Part shown: positions 25,970 through 34,248 of the stretch, in pieces
Position numbering within the stretch: position 1 is the stretch's first letter
Layout of the letters: the number at the start of each line of letters is the position of its first letter
Source of the DNA: an uncultured Oscillospiraceae bacterium
GTDB taxonomy: Bacteria; Bacillota; Clostridia; Oscillospirales; Oscillospiraceae
Length of the DNA: 64,000 bases
NCBI GenBank assembly: GCA_902478785.1
Contig: CABSMJ010000006.1
Span: 53,471-117,470 of the forward strand
Direction: 5' to 3'
The notes under the pieces: model-generated
What the model was told of the DNA's origin: nothing
Seen by the model: only the letters and a program-made list of their open reading frames with translations
Database searches by the model: none
Translations under genes and position numbers: made by a program

Positions 25970-26680
25970 ATGACGAAGCGCAAGCCGGTGGCACCCTTCT
26001 ATGCCGCCGCCGCGGTGTGGGTGTGCTATGCCCTGTTCCTGCCCTTGTACCAGGGAATTCACTTTGTCCTGGCAGCGGGCGCGTCCATCCTGGCCTTTGC
26101 GGTGGCCGGTGCCCTGTGCAAGGGCAGCATCGGCGGCACTGCAGCTGCCCAGACCAGCGGCGAAAAGACCCAGGACAAGCCCAAGGAGGAGTCCACGGGA
26201 AACGAGGCTTTGGATAAAATGCTCAAGGATGGCCGCCTGGCCATCGCGGAGATGAAGCGGCTGGATGACAACATTGCCGATCCGGGCATCTCCGCCGACA
26301 TCGTCCGGCTGGAGCAGGTCTCCCAGAAGATCTTCGACGAGGTCCGGCGCAGCCCGGACAAGCTGCCCCAGATCCGCAAATTCATGGATTACTACCTGCC
26401 CACCACCCTCAAGCTCCTCAACGCCTATGACCGGATGAGTGCTGCCGGCGTGTCGGGGGAGAATATCGATACCACCCTGGCCAAGGTGGAGGGCATGATG
26501 CGCACCATCGTCTCCGCCTTTGAAAAGCAGTTGGATGCCCTCTTCGGCGCCGAGGCCCTGGACATCTCCACGGACATCACGGTGCTGGAGAATATGATGG
26601 CCCGGGAGGGGTTGACTGGCGACCCCCTCAAGGCCCAGTCCAGCCCCGGGGATGACACGGACATCAAGCTGGAGCTGTAA
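25970..26680 (+). CDS. xpaC: XpaC-like protein (5-bromo-4-chloroindolyl phosphate hydrolysis family)
   Basis: A 236-residue protein. Two N-terminal hydrophobic stretches (about 10-50) are followed by a helical cytoplasmic domain with ADIVRLEQVSQKIFDEVRR and LPQIRKFMDYYLPTTLKLLNAYDRM, family hallmarks. The start follows AGGAGG by 7 nt. XpaC is regularly encoded next to TelA, as here, in many Firmicutes. The molecular role is unproven; the family name comes from a phosphatase screening phenotype. Confidence 0.87.
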   Translation: MTKRKPVAPFYAAAAVWVCYALFLPLYQGIHFVLAAGASILAFAVAGALCKGSIGGTAAAQTSGEKTQDKPKEESTGNEALDKMLKDGRLAIAEMKRLDDNIADPGISADIVRLEQVSQKIFDEVRRSPDKLPQIRKFMDYYLPTTLKLLNAYDRMSAAGVSGENIDTTLAKVEGMMRTIVSAFEKQLDALFGAEALDISTDITVLENMMAREGLTGDPLKAQSSPGDDTDIKLEL

Positions 26681-26692
26681 GGGGGAAGCGCA

Positions 26693-26911
26693 ATGGAGGA
26701 GAAAAGAGCCCGCGGCCTCTCCCGCCCCTGGACCTACGCCCTCAGGGCGGCAGTCAGCGGGGCGCTGGGACTGATCTGCCTGGCCGGAAGCCGCCGGAGA
26801 GAAAAGAAAGGACTTTCGGTGCTCACCGGCCTTTTGTGGCTGGCCGGCGGAGTGGGATGGATACTGTGCCTGCTCCGGGAGATCCGGAGAGAGGAATCGA
26901 CCAAATTGTGA
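26693..26911 (+). CDS. Small two-helix membrane protein between xpaC and telA
   Basis: A 72-residue protein with two hydrophobic segments (AVSGALGLICLAG and VLTGLLWLAGGVGWILCLL) joined by a short basic loop (SRRREKKG). I do not recognise it. It sits 12 nt after xpaC and 15 nt before telA with a plausible AGGGGGAAGCG ribosome site, so it is probably translated with them. It could be a membrane partner for TelA or XpaC. Confidence 0.65.
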   Translation: MEEKRARGLSRPWTYALRAAVSGALGLICLAGSRRREKKGLSVLTGLLWLAGGVGWILCLLREIRREESTKL

Positions 26912-26926
26912 ACGGAGGATATAACC

Positions 26927-28123
26927 ATGGCTGATGAAAAGAACATGATGCCTGAGCTGACACTGGAGCCGGAGACTGCCACCGCTGCGGCTGCCGCTGT
27001 GCCGGAGCTGACCCTGGACCCTGCCGCGCCGTCCACCCCTGCTGCCCCTGAGGCCGCACCGGAAAAGACGGCAGCAGAGCCGGTGGCCATGGACGACCGG
27101 CTCCTCAGCGAGGAGGAGAAACAGGCCGTGGAGGCCTTTGCCAAGAAGATCGACATCACCGACTCCAACCAGGTGTTGCAGTACGGTGCCGCCGCCCAGA
27201 AGAACGTGGCTGGCTTTTCTGAAAACGCCCTGAGCAACGTCCGCAGCAAAGACCTGGGCGAAGTGGGCCAGGCCCTCAGCGAGCTGGTGGTGGAGCTCAA
27301 GCAGTTCGGCCAGGGCGAGGAGGAGAAAAAGGGCATCTTTGGCTTCTTCAAAAAGAGCGCCAACAAGCTGGAGGCTATGAAGGCCCAGTACTCCAAGGTG
27401 GAGACCAATGTGGACCGCATCGTCCGCCAGCTGGAGCAGCACCAGGTGACCCTGCTCAAGGACATCGCCATGTTCGACCAGATGTATGAGCTGAACCTGA
27501 AGTACTACAAGGAACTGACCATGTATATCCTGGCGGGCAAGAAGAAGTTGGAGGATGTGCGGGGCCGGGAGCTGCCGGAGCTGAAAAAGCAGGCGGAGAC
27601 CTCCGGCGCCCAGGAGGACGCCCAGAAGTACAACGACATGGTCCAGATGTGCGAGCGGTTTGAAAAGAAGCTCCACGATCTGGAGCTGACGCGGATGGTG
27701 TCCATCCAGATGGGCCCCCAGACCCGTCTGCTGCAAAATAACGACACGCTGATGGTGGAAAAGATCCAGTCCTCTCTGGTCAACACCATTCCCCTCTGGA
27801 AGAGCCAGATGGTGCTGGCTCTGGGGTTGGAGCACGCCCGGCAGGCCACGGCCGCCCAGAGCGCTGTCACCGACATGACCAACGAGCTGCTCAAGAAGAA
27901 CGCCGATCTGCTCAAGACCGGCACTGTGGCCGCCGCCAAGGAGGCTGAGCGCAGCGTCATCGACATCGAGACCCTTCAGCACACCAATGAGCAGCTGATC
28001 TCCACCCTGGATGAGGTGCTGACCATCCAGCGGGAGGGCGCCGCCAAGCGCAAGGCCGCCGAGGCGGAGCTGGGCCGCATCGAGGGCGAGCTCAAGCAAA
28101 AGCTCATGGAGCTGCACAACTGA
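26927..28123 (+). CDS. telA: TelA/KlaA family toxic-anion resistance protein
   Basis: A 398-residue cytoplasmic helical protein of the TelA family. After an Ala/Pro-rich N terminus (about 1-50) comes the domain with YGAAAQKNVAGFSENAL, GFFKKSANKLEAMKAQYSKV, LLKDIAMFDQMYELNLKYYK and IPLWKSQMVLALGLEHA, in normal family order. Members are linked to tellurite tolerance and cell-envelope stress. It overlaps nothing but follows xpaC and the two-helix protein closely, forming one transcription unit. Confidence 0.92.
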   Translation: MADEKNMMPELTLEPETATAAAAAVPELTLDPAAPSTPAAPEAAPEKTAAEPVAMDDRLLSEEEKQAVEAFAKKIDITDSNQVLQYGAAAQKNVAGFSENALSNVRSKDLGEVGQALSELVVELKQFGQGEEEKKGIFGFFKKSANKLEAMKAQYSKVETNVDRIVRQLEQHQVTLLKDIAMFDQMYELNLKYYKELTMYILAGKKKLEDVRGRELPELKKQAETSGAQEDAQKYNDMVQMCERFEKKLHDLELTRMVSIQMGPQTRLLQNNDTLMVEKIQSSLVNTIPLWKSQMVLALGLEHARQATAAQSAVTDMTNELLKKNADLLKTGTVAAAKEAERSVIDIETLQHTNEQLISTLDEVLTIQREGAAKRKAAEAELGRIEGELKQKLMELHN

Positions 28124-28239
28124 CACCAGAGAAAGCGATCCCTGCCGACGAAGCCCCGGGACGACCGGGTCTTTGGCGGAATGGAACACTCTTTTGCCTC
28201 CGTCCCCTGGCGGAGGCCGGGACATGAGGAAGCAAAACC
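28124..28239 (+). other. telA-TPM spacer with non-terminator hairpin
   Basis: A 7-bp hairpin (GCCTCCG and CGGAGGC, about 28195-28216) without a following T-run, preceded by a CCCCGGG-rich stretch. No gene is seen. Confidence 0.4.
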
Positions 28240-29337
28240 ATGAAATTCTTTCAAAAACGGGCCGTAGCGGCCGCTGTGCTGGTGCTGGCCATCGCCTTTT
28301 CCTGCTGGTGGGGCATTTCTCACCGGCCGGATGAGAGCGCCCAGGCGTCCACCACCATCGTGGGCAGCTATACCTATACCCTGGATGAGGCGGGCGTCCT
28401 CTCGGAGAGTACCAAGGCCCGCATCGATGCCATGAATGCCTCGCTCTTTGCCCAGACCGGCGCCCAGATCATGGTGGCCACTGTGGACTCCACCGGGGAG
28501 CAGTCCATCGGGGACTATGCCGTGGAGCTGGGCAACCGCTATCAGCTGGGAGACCGGGACCGGAACAACGGCCTAGTGATCGTGCTGGCCCTGGACAACA
28601 TCGCCCAGAACGGCCTGGTGGGTGACTACTGGGTGGAGGGCGGCGACGGACTGTACAGCTACGGCAATGAGCTCACCAGCATCCTCTACAACTATATGGA
28701 GAAGGATTTTGCGGCGGGGGACTATGACACCGCCGTCCGTAAGACCTTTGACGCCTATATCGACTGGTTTGCCGACTTTTACGGCGTCACCATTAAGGAA
28801 AACTACATCCCCGCCACCCGGGAGACCTTCCACGCCGGCGACGGCTATTACACCCAGAGCACCGGATATTTTGCTCCCAGCTTTGAAAGCCTTGTGTGGG
28901 AGACCCTGACACTGCTGGTGGTGCTGTTTCTGGTGTGGGTGGCACTGGATGGCCTGCGCTATCGGCGCTACCGCCGGCGCTGGATGCGGCCGGGCATGGG
29001 CGTGCCGCCGGTGATCTACTACCCGGTGTTCTGGGGGCGGCCCCGCCGTCCCCGTCCGCCCCGCCGTCCTCCCAGAGGACCCGGCGGGCCGGGAATGCCC
29101 ATGGGCGGTCCCAGAGCGCCCGGAGCGTTCGGCGGGCGCCGTCCGCCTGGTGGCGGAGGCTCATTTGGCGGCGGCTTCGGCGGCAGCCGGGGAGGCTTTG
29201 GTGGCGGCGGTTCCTTTGGCCGGGGCTTCGGCGGCGGCCGAGGCGGCTTTGGCGGAGGCGGCTCCTTCGGCGGTGGCTTTGGCGGCGGCCGAGGTGGCGG
29301 CGGTTTCGGCGGAGGCCGGGGCGGCGGACGCCGGTAA
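28240..29337 (+). CDS. TPM-domain membrane protein with arginine/glycine-rich tail
   Basis: A 365-residue protein. One N-terminal helix (VAAAVLVLAIAFSCWWG) exports a TPM domain (about 40-190; LDEAGVLSESTKARIDAMN, GLVIVLALDN), a fold linked to photosystem repair factors and membrane stress proteins. A second helix (LTLLVVLFLVWVAL, about 225) is followed by a cytoplasmic tail with a Pro/Arg block and then repeats of GGSFGGGFGG and GGRGGFGGG to the C terminus. It follows telA and ends at a terminator. The tail is unusual and probably disordered. Confidence 0.85.
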   Translation: MKFFQKRAVAAAVLVLAIAFSCWWGISHRPDESAQASTTIVGSYTYTLDEAGVLSESTKARIDAMNASLFAQTGAQIMVATVDSTGEQSIGDYAVELGNRYQLGDRDRNNGLVIVLALDNIAQNGLVGDYWVEGGDGLYSYGNELTSILYNYMEKDFAAGDYDTAVRKTFDAYIDWFADFYGVTIKENYIPATRETFHAGDGYYTQSTGYFAPSFESLVWETLTLLVVLFLVWVALDGLRYRRYRRRWMRPGMGVPPVIYYPVFWGRPRRPRPPRRPPRGPGGPGMPMGGPRAPGAFGGRRPPGGGGSFGGGFGGSRGGFGGGGSFGRGFGGGRGGFGGGGSFGGGFGGGRGGGGFGGGRGGGRR

Positions 29338-29362
29338 GGTCCTCCAAAGGCCCATTTTACAG

Positions 29363-29397
29363 AAAAAAGGGACAGGTGAAAACCTGTCCCTTTTCTT
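29363..29397. terminator. Terminator between TPM gene and spoVT
   Basis: AAAAAGGGACAGGT and ACCTGTCCCTTTT pair around GAAA; effective in both directions. Confidence 0.9.
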
Positions 29398-29401
29398 TTC
29401 C

Positions 29402-29944
29402 TCAGCTCTCCATGTGCCGCCCCAGAAAGGCGGCGATGGTCTGGGCCAGCTTGTACTCCGTCTCGCCGGTGAGGGCATCCCCTTCGGCGGACACGAACAG
29501 CACCAACCCCAGCACGTCGCCCTCCGAGAGGATGGGCGCCGCCACGGCGGCGGTGAGCTTGTCGCTGCTGTCGCAGACGGGGATGCGGCGGTCTTCACTG
29601 GTGTACTGATAGATGCGCCGGTCCTCCATGATCTGTTCCAGATCCGCCGTGATGCGCTTGCCCATCAGTTCCCGCCGTCCGCCGCCGGCCACGGCGATGA
29701 CGCTGTCCCGGTCGGTGACGGCCACGATGCTGCCGGTGCTTTTGCTCAGTGTCTCGCAAAACTGGGCGGCGAATTCATCCAGCCCGCCCAGCAGAGAATA
29801 TTTTTTGAAGACGACCTCTCCGTCCCGGCTGGTGTAGATCTCCAGCGGATCGCCTTCGCGGATGCGCATGGTGCGGCGGATCTCCTTGGGGATGACGACC
29901 CGACCCAGGTCGTCGATCCGACGCACGATTCCTGTGGCTTTCAT
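29402..29944 (-). CDS. spoVT: Stage V sporulation protein T
   Basis: A 180-residue transcription regulator active in the forespore. The N-terminal swapped-hairpin AbrB-type DNA-binding domain reads MKATGIVRRIDDLGRVVIPK and continues KEIRRTMRIREGDPLEIYTS. A C-terminal GAF-like domain (about 60-180) includes VAVTDRDSVIAVAGGG. Length and architecture are those of SpoVT rather than AbrB. It indicates that the organism forms endospores. The start is preceded by GAGGAGGAAACCATAG. Confidence 0.94.
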   Translation of the reverse strand: MKATGIVRRIDDLGRVVIPKEIRRTMRIREGDPLEIYTSRDGEVVFKKYSLLGGLDEFAAQFCETLSKSTGSIVAVTDRDSVIAVAGGGRRELMGKRITADLEQIMEDRRIYQYTSEDRRIPVCDSSDKLTAAVAAPILSEGDVLGLVLFVSAEGDALTGETEYKLAQTIAAFLGRHMES

Positions 29945-30054
29945 CTATGGTTTCCTCCTCAGGTATCATTTGGTTGGGTGACCTTAGTATCCGCAGCTTT
30001 TCCATGGGCTATGCGGCGGGGAAAGCTGGAACTGTTTGGAAAACAGATGCAAAA

Positions 30055-30090
30055 AAAAGCCGCCCGGTCTTGAAAACCGGACGGCTTTTT
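30055..30090 (-). terminator. Terminator of the flavodoxin-like gene
   Basis: GCCGCCCGGT and ACCGGACGGC pair with one mismatch around CTTGAAA; eight Ts follow on the minus strand. Confidence 0.88.
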
Positions 30091-30099
30091 GGGGGCGCC

Positions 30100-30594
30100 T
30101 CAGGCCTGGGGAAACAGCTCCAGGGCCTTGGAGGCCATGCGGCTGCCGTAGAGGCGGAAGAGCTCTTCATACTCCTCTACATGGCTGCCCAGAGCGGCGG
30201 GACCCAGGTGGATCACCGGGGGACCGAAGGAGCCGCCGCCGGAGTAGACCAGCATCCCCAGCACCATCATGTGGACCAGGATGCTCTGGATGGCCAGGTC
30301 GCCGCCGCCGTGGAGATAGTCCTCCGTGGCGAAGGCACCGCCCAGCTTTCCTGCCAGCCCCAGCTTTTTGGCAGAGGTGTCCAGCCAGGTTTTCACCTCC
30401 GCCGCCGTGGAGGCGAAGTAGGTGGGTGTGCCCAGAATCACGCAGCGGCTGTCCCGGACAAAGTCCTCGTCCACCTGGTCGATGGAGAAGGCCCGGGCCT
30501 CCACACCCGGCTGCTCCGCCATGCCCCGGACGATCTGCTCCGCCATCTGGCGGGTGTGGCCCGTGCGGGTGTAGTACAAAACGGACATTTTCAT
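30100..30594 (-). CDS. Flavodoxin-fold NAD(P)H-dependent reductase
   Basis: A 164-residue flavodoxin-like protein. The FMN phosphate loop is YYTRTGHTRQMAEQI at residues 6-20. The strand ending LGTPTYFASTAAEVKTWLD and the later GGGSFGPP supply the rest of the flavin pocket. I use the ATG at 30594, 8 nt after GGGAGG. It could carry electrons or reduce quinones; nothing adjacent tells which. It is divergent from the HAD hydrolase gene. Confidence 0.85.
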   Translation of the reverse strand: MKMSVLYYTRTGHTRQMAEQIVRGMAEQPGVEARAFSIDQVDEDFVRDSRCVILGTPTYFASTAAEVKTWLDTSAKKLGLAGKLGGAFATEDYLHGGGDLAIQSILVHMMVLGMLVYSGGGSFGPPVIHLGPAALGSHVEEYEELFRLYGSRMASKALELFPQA

Positions 30595-30697
30595 AAAACG
30601 CGCCTCCCGTCTCATTTTTCCCCAGTATACACCCGAGCCGGACAGGGGGCAATACGCTTTTTGCGCGGGGAAAAGTGGAGGGCAGAGCACCTTCCTC

Positions 30698-30726
30698 TTG
30701 CGGATGTCCGATAAACATGATATGCT
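30698..30726 (+). promoter_or_regulatory. Promoter of the HAD hydrolase gene
   Basis: TTGCGG, 17 nt, TATGCT, about 27 nt before the start codon. Confidence 0.65.
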
Positions 30727-30752
30727 TTTTCCCGTGAAAAGGAGAGGATGGC

Positions 30753-31409
30753 ATGTATCACTTCATTTTGTTTGATCTGGATGGCACCCTGACGGATTCC
30801 AAGGAGGGCATCGTCAAAAGTGCGGTCTACGCCTTTGAAAAGCTCCACTGGCCCGTGCCCGACGGGGAGACCATGACCAAATTTGTGGGACCGCCCCTGC
30901 GGTATTCCTTCACCACCTACGGCGGCATGGATGACGAGATGGCGGAGCAGGCGGTGGAGGCCTTCCGGGAGCGCTATCACGTAAAGGGAATGTATGAAAA
31001 CGCGGCGGTGCCTGGCTGCCCGGAGCTGCTGCGTCGGCTGAAGGAAAAGGGCTATGTGATGGCCCTGGCCTCCTCCAAGCTGCAGATGCTCTGTGACCAG
31101 ATCGTGGAACGGTACGGCTATGCCCCTTCTCTTGACCTGGTGGCGGGCAGCAACGACGACGCCAACGAGACCAAGGCCTCGGTGATCCAGCGGGTGCTGG
31201 ACCACTTCGGCATCACGGAGGAGAACAAGTCCTCCGTCCTGATGGTGGGGGACCGGCGCTTCGACGTGGAGGGTGCCCTGGACCGGGGCATCGACTGCGT
31301 GGGCGTGGAGTACTGCGGCTACGCCGACCCCGGCGAGCTGGAGGCCGCCGGCGCCGTGGCGGTGGTCAAGACCGTGGAGGAGCTGGAGCAATTCATTCTG
31401 ACCCACTGA
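30753..31409 (+). CDS. HAD family hydrolase (phosphoglycolate phosphatase-like)
   Basis: A 218-residue HAD phosphatase with a C1 cap. Motif I is FDLDGTLTDS, motif II is LASSK (near residue 110), the lysine is in NETKASVIQ, and motif IV is MVGDRRFDVEGAL. Members remove phosphate from phosphoglycolate, pyrophosphate or sugar phosphates. The start follows AAAGGAGAGGATGGC. It has its own promoter and terminator; no pathway link is visible. Confidence 0.9.
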   Translation: MYHFILFDLDGTLTDSKEGIVKSAVYAFEKLHWPVPDGETMTKFVGPPLRYSFTTYGGMDDEMAEQAVEAFRERYHVKGMYENAAVPGCPELLRRLKEKGYVMALASSKLQMLCDQIVERYGYAPSLDLVAGSNDDANETKASVIQRVLDHFGITEENKSSVLMVGDRRFDVEGALDRGIDCVGVEYCGYADPGELEAAGAVAVVKTVEELEQFILTH

Positions 31410-31420
31410 TCAAAGATACA

Positions 31421-31460
31421 GCCGCCGCGCGGCAGGATCGTCCTGCTGCGCGGCGGTTTT
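31421..31460 (+). terminator. Terminator after the HAD gene
   Basis: GCCGCCGCGCGGCAGGA and TCCTGCTGCGCGGCGG pair around TCG with a mismatch, then TTTTCTCC. Confidence 0.88.
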
Positions 31461-31476
31461 CTCCTCGGCGGAGCGG

Positions 31477-31505
31477 TGGACACAGAGGGGAAAATCTGAT
31501 ACAAT
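31477..31505 (+). promoter_or_regulatory. Promoter of the MBL-deoC-deoD unit
   Basis: TGGACA, 17 nt, TACAAT, about 36 nt before the MBL gene start. Confidence 0.7.
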
Positions 31506-31541
31506 AATTCTAAATCATCGCATCAAACAAGGAGGACCCCC

Positions 31542-32531
31542 ATGGCAGAGCAGATCGCAGAGGGGTTGTACCGGCTGGATATCCCTCTGCCGGGCAACCC
31601 CCTGAAAAACCTCAACAGTTACCTCATCACCGGCGAGCGGAACCTGCTCATCGACACGGGCTTCCGCCTGGACGCCTGCCGGGAGGCCATGGAGCGCCAG
31701 CTCCGGGAGCTGGGGGTGGACCTGGAGAGGACGGACCTGTTCCTCACCCACCTGCACACGGACCACACCGGTTTGGCCGGGGAGCTCCACCGGCCCGGCT
31801 GCCGGGTGTATATCGGCGTTCTGGACGGGCCGCTGATGGAGGCTGGCCGGGGCCAGGCGCGGTGGGACTTCCTGTTTGAGCAGTATATCCGGGCGGGCTT
31901 CACCCGGGAGGAACTGGAGGAGATCTGGCAGAACAACCCGGCCAAGGCCCTGGGCACCAAGCACCTGGAGGAGCTGACGCTGCTGGAGGACGGGGCGGAG
32001 CTCTGCTACGGCGGCCGCAGATTGCAGGTGCTCTTCACCCCCGGCCACACCCCCGGTCATGTGTGTTTGTGGGAAGCAGAGCGGAAGATCCTCTTCTGCG
32101 GAGACCATATACTCTTCCACATCACCCCCAACATCACCCGCTGGGACGGCATGGACGACGCCCTGGGCACCTACCTTGAAAGCCTGGAGAAGATCCGGGA
32201 TCTGCCTGCGGCGCTGCTGTGCCCGGCCCACCGGCAGGTGGAGGGCGGATTGGCGGAGCGGTGTGAGGAGCTGCGGCTGCACCACATGGCCCGGCTCAGG
32301 GACGCCCGGGAGGCGGTGGTGCGCCACCCGGGGGAGACGGCCTACGCCATCACCGGCTTCATGCGGTGGGAGATCCGCTGCCGGTCCTGGGAAGACTTTC
32401 CCTCCACCCAGAAGTGGTTTGCCGTGGGGGAGGGACTGGCCCACCTGGACCATCTGGAGCGGCTGGGGCAGGTGGAGTCCCGGGAGATCGACGGTCAGGT
32501 CCGCTGGTGGCCGGTGCCCGCGGAGCATTGA
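31542..32531 (+). CDS. MBL-fold metallo-hydrolase with C-terminal winged-helix-like region
   Basis: A 329-residue metallo-beta-lactamase-fold protein. The metal-binding THLHTDHTG lies near residue 69; a later PGHTPGHVCLW and CGDHILFHI supply further ligands, and CPAHR is near the end of the hydrolase domain. The last 90 residues resemble the accessory domain of LACTB2-type nucleases or glyoxalase-II relatives. The start follows AAGGAGGACCCCC. It heads a unit ending in deoC and deoD, but its substrate is not known. Confidence 0.87.
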   Translation: MAEQIAEGLYRLDIPLPGNPLKNLNSYLITGERNLLIDTGFRLDACREAMERQLRELGVDLERTDLFLTHLHTDHTGLAGELHRPGCRVYIGVLDGPLMEAGRGQARWDFLFEQYIRAGFTREELEEIWQNNPAKALGTKHLEELTLLEDGAELCYGGRRLQVLFTPGHTPGHVCLWEAERKILFCGDHILFHITPNITRWDGMDDALGTYLESLEKIRDLPAALLCPAHRQVEGGLAERCEELRLHHMARLRDAREAVVRHPGETAYAITGFMRWEIRCRSWEDFPSTQKWFAVGEGLAHLDHLERLGQVESREIDGQVRWWPVPAEH

Positions 32532-32600
32532 GCGCGAGAAATTTTGGCAGAAACACACCCCCCCACGGGGATACATCAACAAGTAAAGGAGACGCACAAG

Positions 32601-33266
32601 ATGGAACTGAAAGAGATTTTGTCCAAAGTGGACCACACCCTGCTGACCCAGACCGCCACCTGGGAGGAGATCCGCCAGATCTGCGACGACGGCGTCAAGT
32701 ATGGCTGCGCCAGCGTCTGTATCCCCGCCAGCTATGTCAAGCAGGCGGCGGAGTATGTGGCGGGCAAGATCCCCGTGTGCACCGTCATCGGCTTCCCCAA
32801 CGGCTATTCCACCACCGCTGCCAAGTGCTTTGAGGCGGAGGATGCGGTGGCCAACGGCGCGTCGGAGATCGACATGGTCATCAACATCGGCTGGGTGAAA
32901 GACGGCAAGTTCGATGAGGTGGAGCAGGAGATCCGGGCGGTGAAGGTCTCCTGCCACGGCCGCATCCTGAAGGTCATCATCGAGACCTGCTTCCTCACCG
33001 AGGAGGAGAAGATCCGCATGTGCCAGGTGGTCAGCGCCGCCGGCGCCGACTTCATTAAGACCTCCACCGGCTTCGGCGGAGGCGGCGCCACCCGGGAGGA
33101 CGTGGCCCTGTTTGCCAAGCACGTGGCGCCGGAAGTGAAGATCAAGGCCGCCGGCGGCATCGCCAATCTCCAGGACGCCGAGGACTTCATCAATCTGGGG
33201 GCCTCCCGCCTGGGTACCAGCCGCATCGTTAAGGCTGTAAAGGGCCAGGAGGGCTCCGGCTATTGA
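32601..33266 (+). CDS. deoC: Deoxyribose-phosphate aldolase
   Basis: A 221-residue class I aldolase that splits 2-deoxyribose-5-phosphate into glyceraldehyde-3-phosphate and acetaldehyde. KVDHTLL, CTVIGFPNGYSTT, EIDMVINIGW, the Schiff-base lysine in ADFIKTSTGF and VKIKAAGGI are all present. The ATG is preceded by AAAGGAGACGCACAAG. With deoD next to it and a nucleoside importer following, it completes conversion of purine deoxynucleosides to central metabolites. Confidence 0.96.
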   Translation: MELKEILSKVDHTLLTQTATWEEIRQICDDGVKYGCASVCIPASYVKQAAEYVAGKIPVCTVIGFPNGYSTTAAKCFEAEDAVANGASEIDMVINIGWVKDGKFDEVEQEIRAVKVSCHGRILKVIIETCFLTEEEKIRMCQVVSAAGADFIKTSTGFGGGGATREDVALFAKHVAPEVKIKAAGGIANLQDAEDFINLGASRLGTSRIVKAVKGQEGSGY

Positions 33267-33305
33267 TGCCCCTTCCCACCGATGAATCATAAGGAGGAAC
33301 CAAAA

Positions 33306-34022
33306 ATGTCCACCCCTCACAACAGCGCCCGGCTGGGCGACTTTGCCAAAACCGTTCTGATGCCCGGTGATCCCCTCCGGGCCAAGTTCATTGCCGAGAC
33401 CTTCCTCACGGACCCCAAGCTGGTCAACAACGTCCGGGGGGTCCAGGGCTATACCGGGACCTACAAGGGCACGCCGGTGTCCGTCATGGCCTCCGGCATG
33501 GGCATGCCCTCCATTGGCATCTATTCCCATGAGCTCTTTCACGTCTACGACGTGGACAACATCATCCGCATCGGCTCCGCCGGTGCCATCTCTCCTAAGC
33601 TGAAGCTGCGGGACGTGGTGGCCGGACAGGCCGCCTGCACCAACTCCAGCTATCCCGCCCAGTTCGGCCTCCGGGGCGCCTTTGCCCCCATTGCCGATTT
33701 TACACTGCTGGAGACGGCGGTGGCGGTGGCTCGGCGGATGGGTGTGTCCATGCCTGTGGGCAACCTCTTCTCCTCCGACACCTTCTATGACGCCACCCAG
33801 CCCTCCACGGACTGGGGCAAGATGGGCGTGCTGGCGGTGGAGATGGAGGCGGCGGCTCTGTACTGCAACGCCGCGGAGGCGGGTAAGCGGGCCCTGGCCC
33901 TGTGTACCATCTCCGACAGCCTGGTCACCGGGGAGGAACTCTCGCCGGAGGAGCGGCAGAACACCTTCACCCAGATGATGGAGATCGCCCTGGAGGTGGC
34001 CGTGGAGATGGCCAAAAAATGA
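33306..34022 (+). CDS. deoD: Purine-nucleoside phosphorylase
   Basis: A 238-residue hexameric-type purine-nucleoside phosphorylase. MPGDPLRAKFIAE (phosphate site), ASGMGMPSIGIYSHEL, RIGSAGAISPKLKLRDVV, and the ribose-binding VEMEAAALYCNA are in order, and SDSLVTGE holds the catalytic aspartate. The ATG at 33306 follows AAGGAGGAACCAAAA. It produces free purine and (deoxy)ribose-1-phosphate from nucleosides. Confidence 0.96.
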   Translation: MSTPHNSARLGDFAKTVLMPGDPLRAKFIAETFLTDPKLVNNVRGVQGYTGTYKGTPVSVMASGMGMPSIGIYSHELFHVYDVDNIIRIGSAGAISPKLKLRDVVAGQAACTNSSYPAQFGLRGAFAPIADFTLLETAVAVARRMGVSMPVGNLFSSDTFYDATQPSTDWGKMGVLAVEMEAAALYCNAAEAGKRALALCTISDSLVTGEELSPEERQNTFTQMMEIALEVAVEMAKK

Positions 34023-34056
34023 AGTCCCTTTCCGCATGGCGGAGACAACGGGAATA

Positions 34057-34088
34057 AAAGGCGGAGCGAGATACGCTCCGCCTTTTGT
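34057..34088 (+). terminator. Terminator after deoD
   Basis: AAAAGGCGGAGCG and CGCTCCGCCTTTT pair around AGATA. Confidence 0.92.
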
Positions 34089-34167
34089 TTCAAGCGGAAA
34101 AATGCGAGAGATTATTAAGAGAATTTCACCAAAATTTAACCAAATTGTAAAAAAGACGGAAAAGCGA

Positions 34168-34196
34168 TTGATGTTTCTCAGTGAAGTTGCTATAAT
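34168..34196 (+). promoter_or_regulatory. Strong promoter of the nucleoside-binding lipoprotein gene
   Basis: TTGATG, 17 nt, TATAAT, in an AT-rich stretch, about 50 nt before the start codon. Confidence 0.88.
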
Positions 34197-34248
34197 GTGG
34201 CCAAGATCGATTCCCGATCTGAATATTGGATGAAAGGATTTGATTCCG

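Noticed and set aside
25889..28225. A 778-codon minus-strand open frame
   Set aside because: It is antisense to xpaC and telA, which have clear family motifs and ribosome binding sites.
29945..30000. Sigma-G promoter in front of spoVT
   Set aside because: GGATA and CAAATGATA are present at a roughly suitable distance, but the -10 does not fit the forespore consensus.
34090..34233. Short open frame ahead of the nucleoside-binding lipoprotein
   Set aside because: It overlaps a strong promoter and has no ribosome binding site or conserved features.
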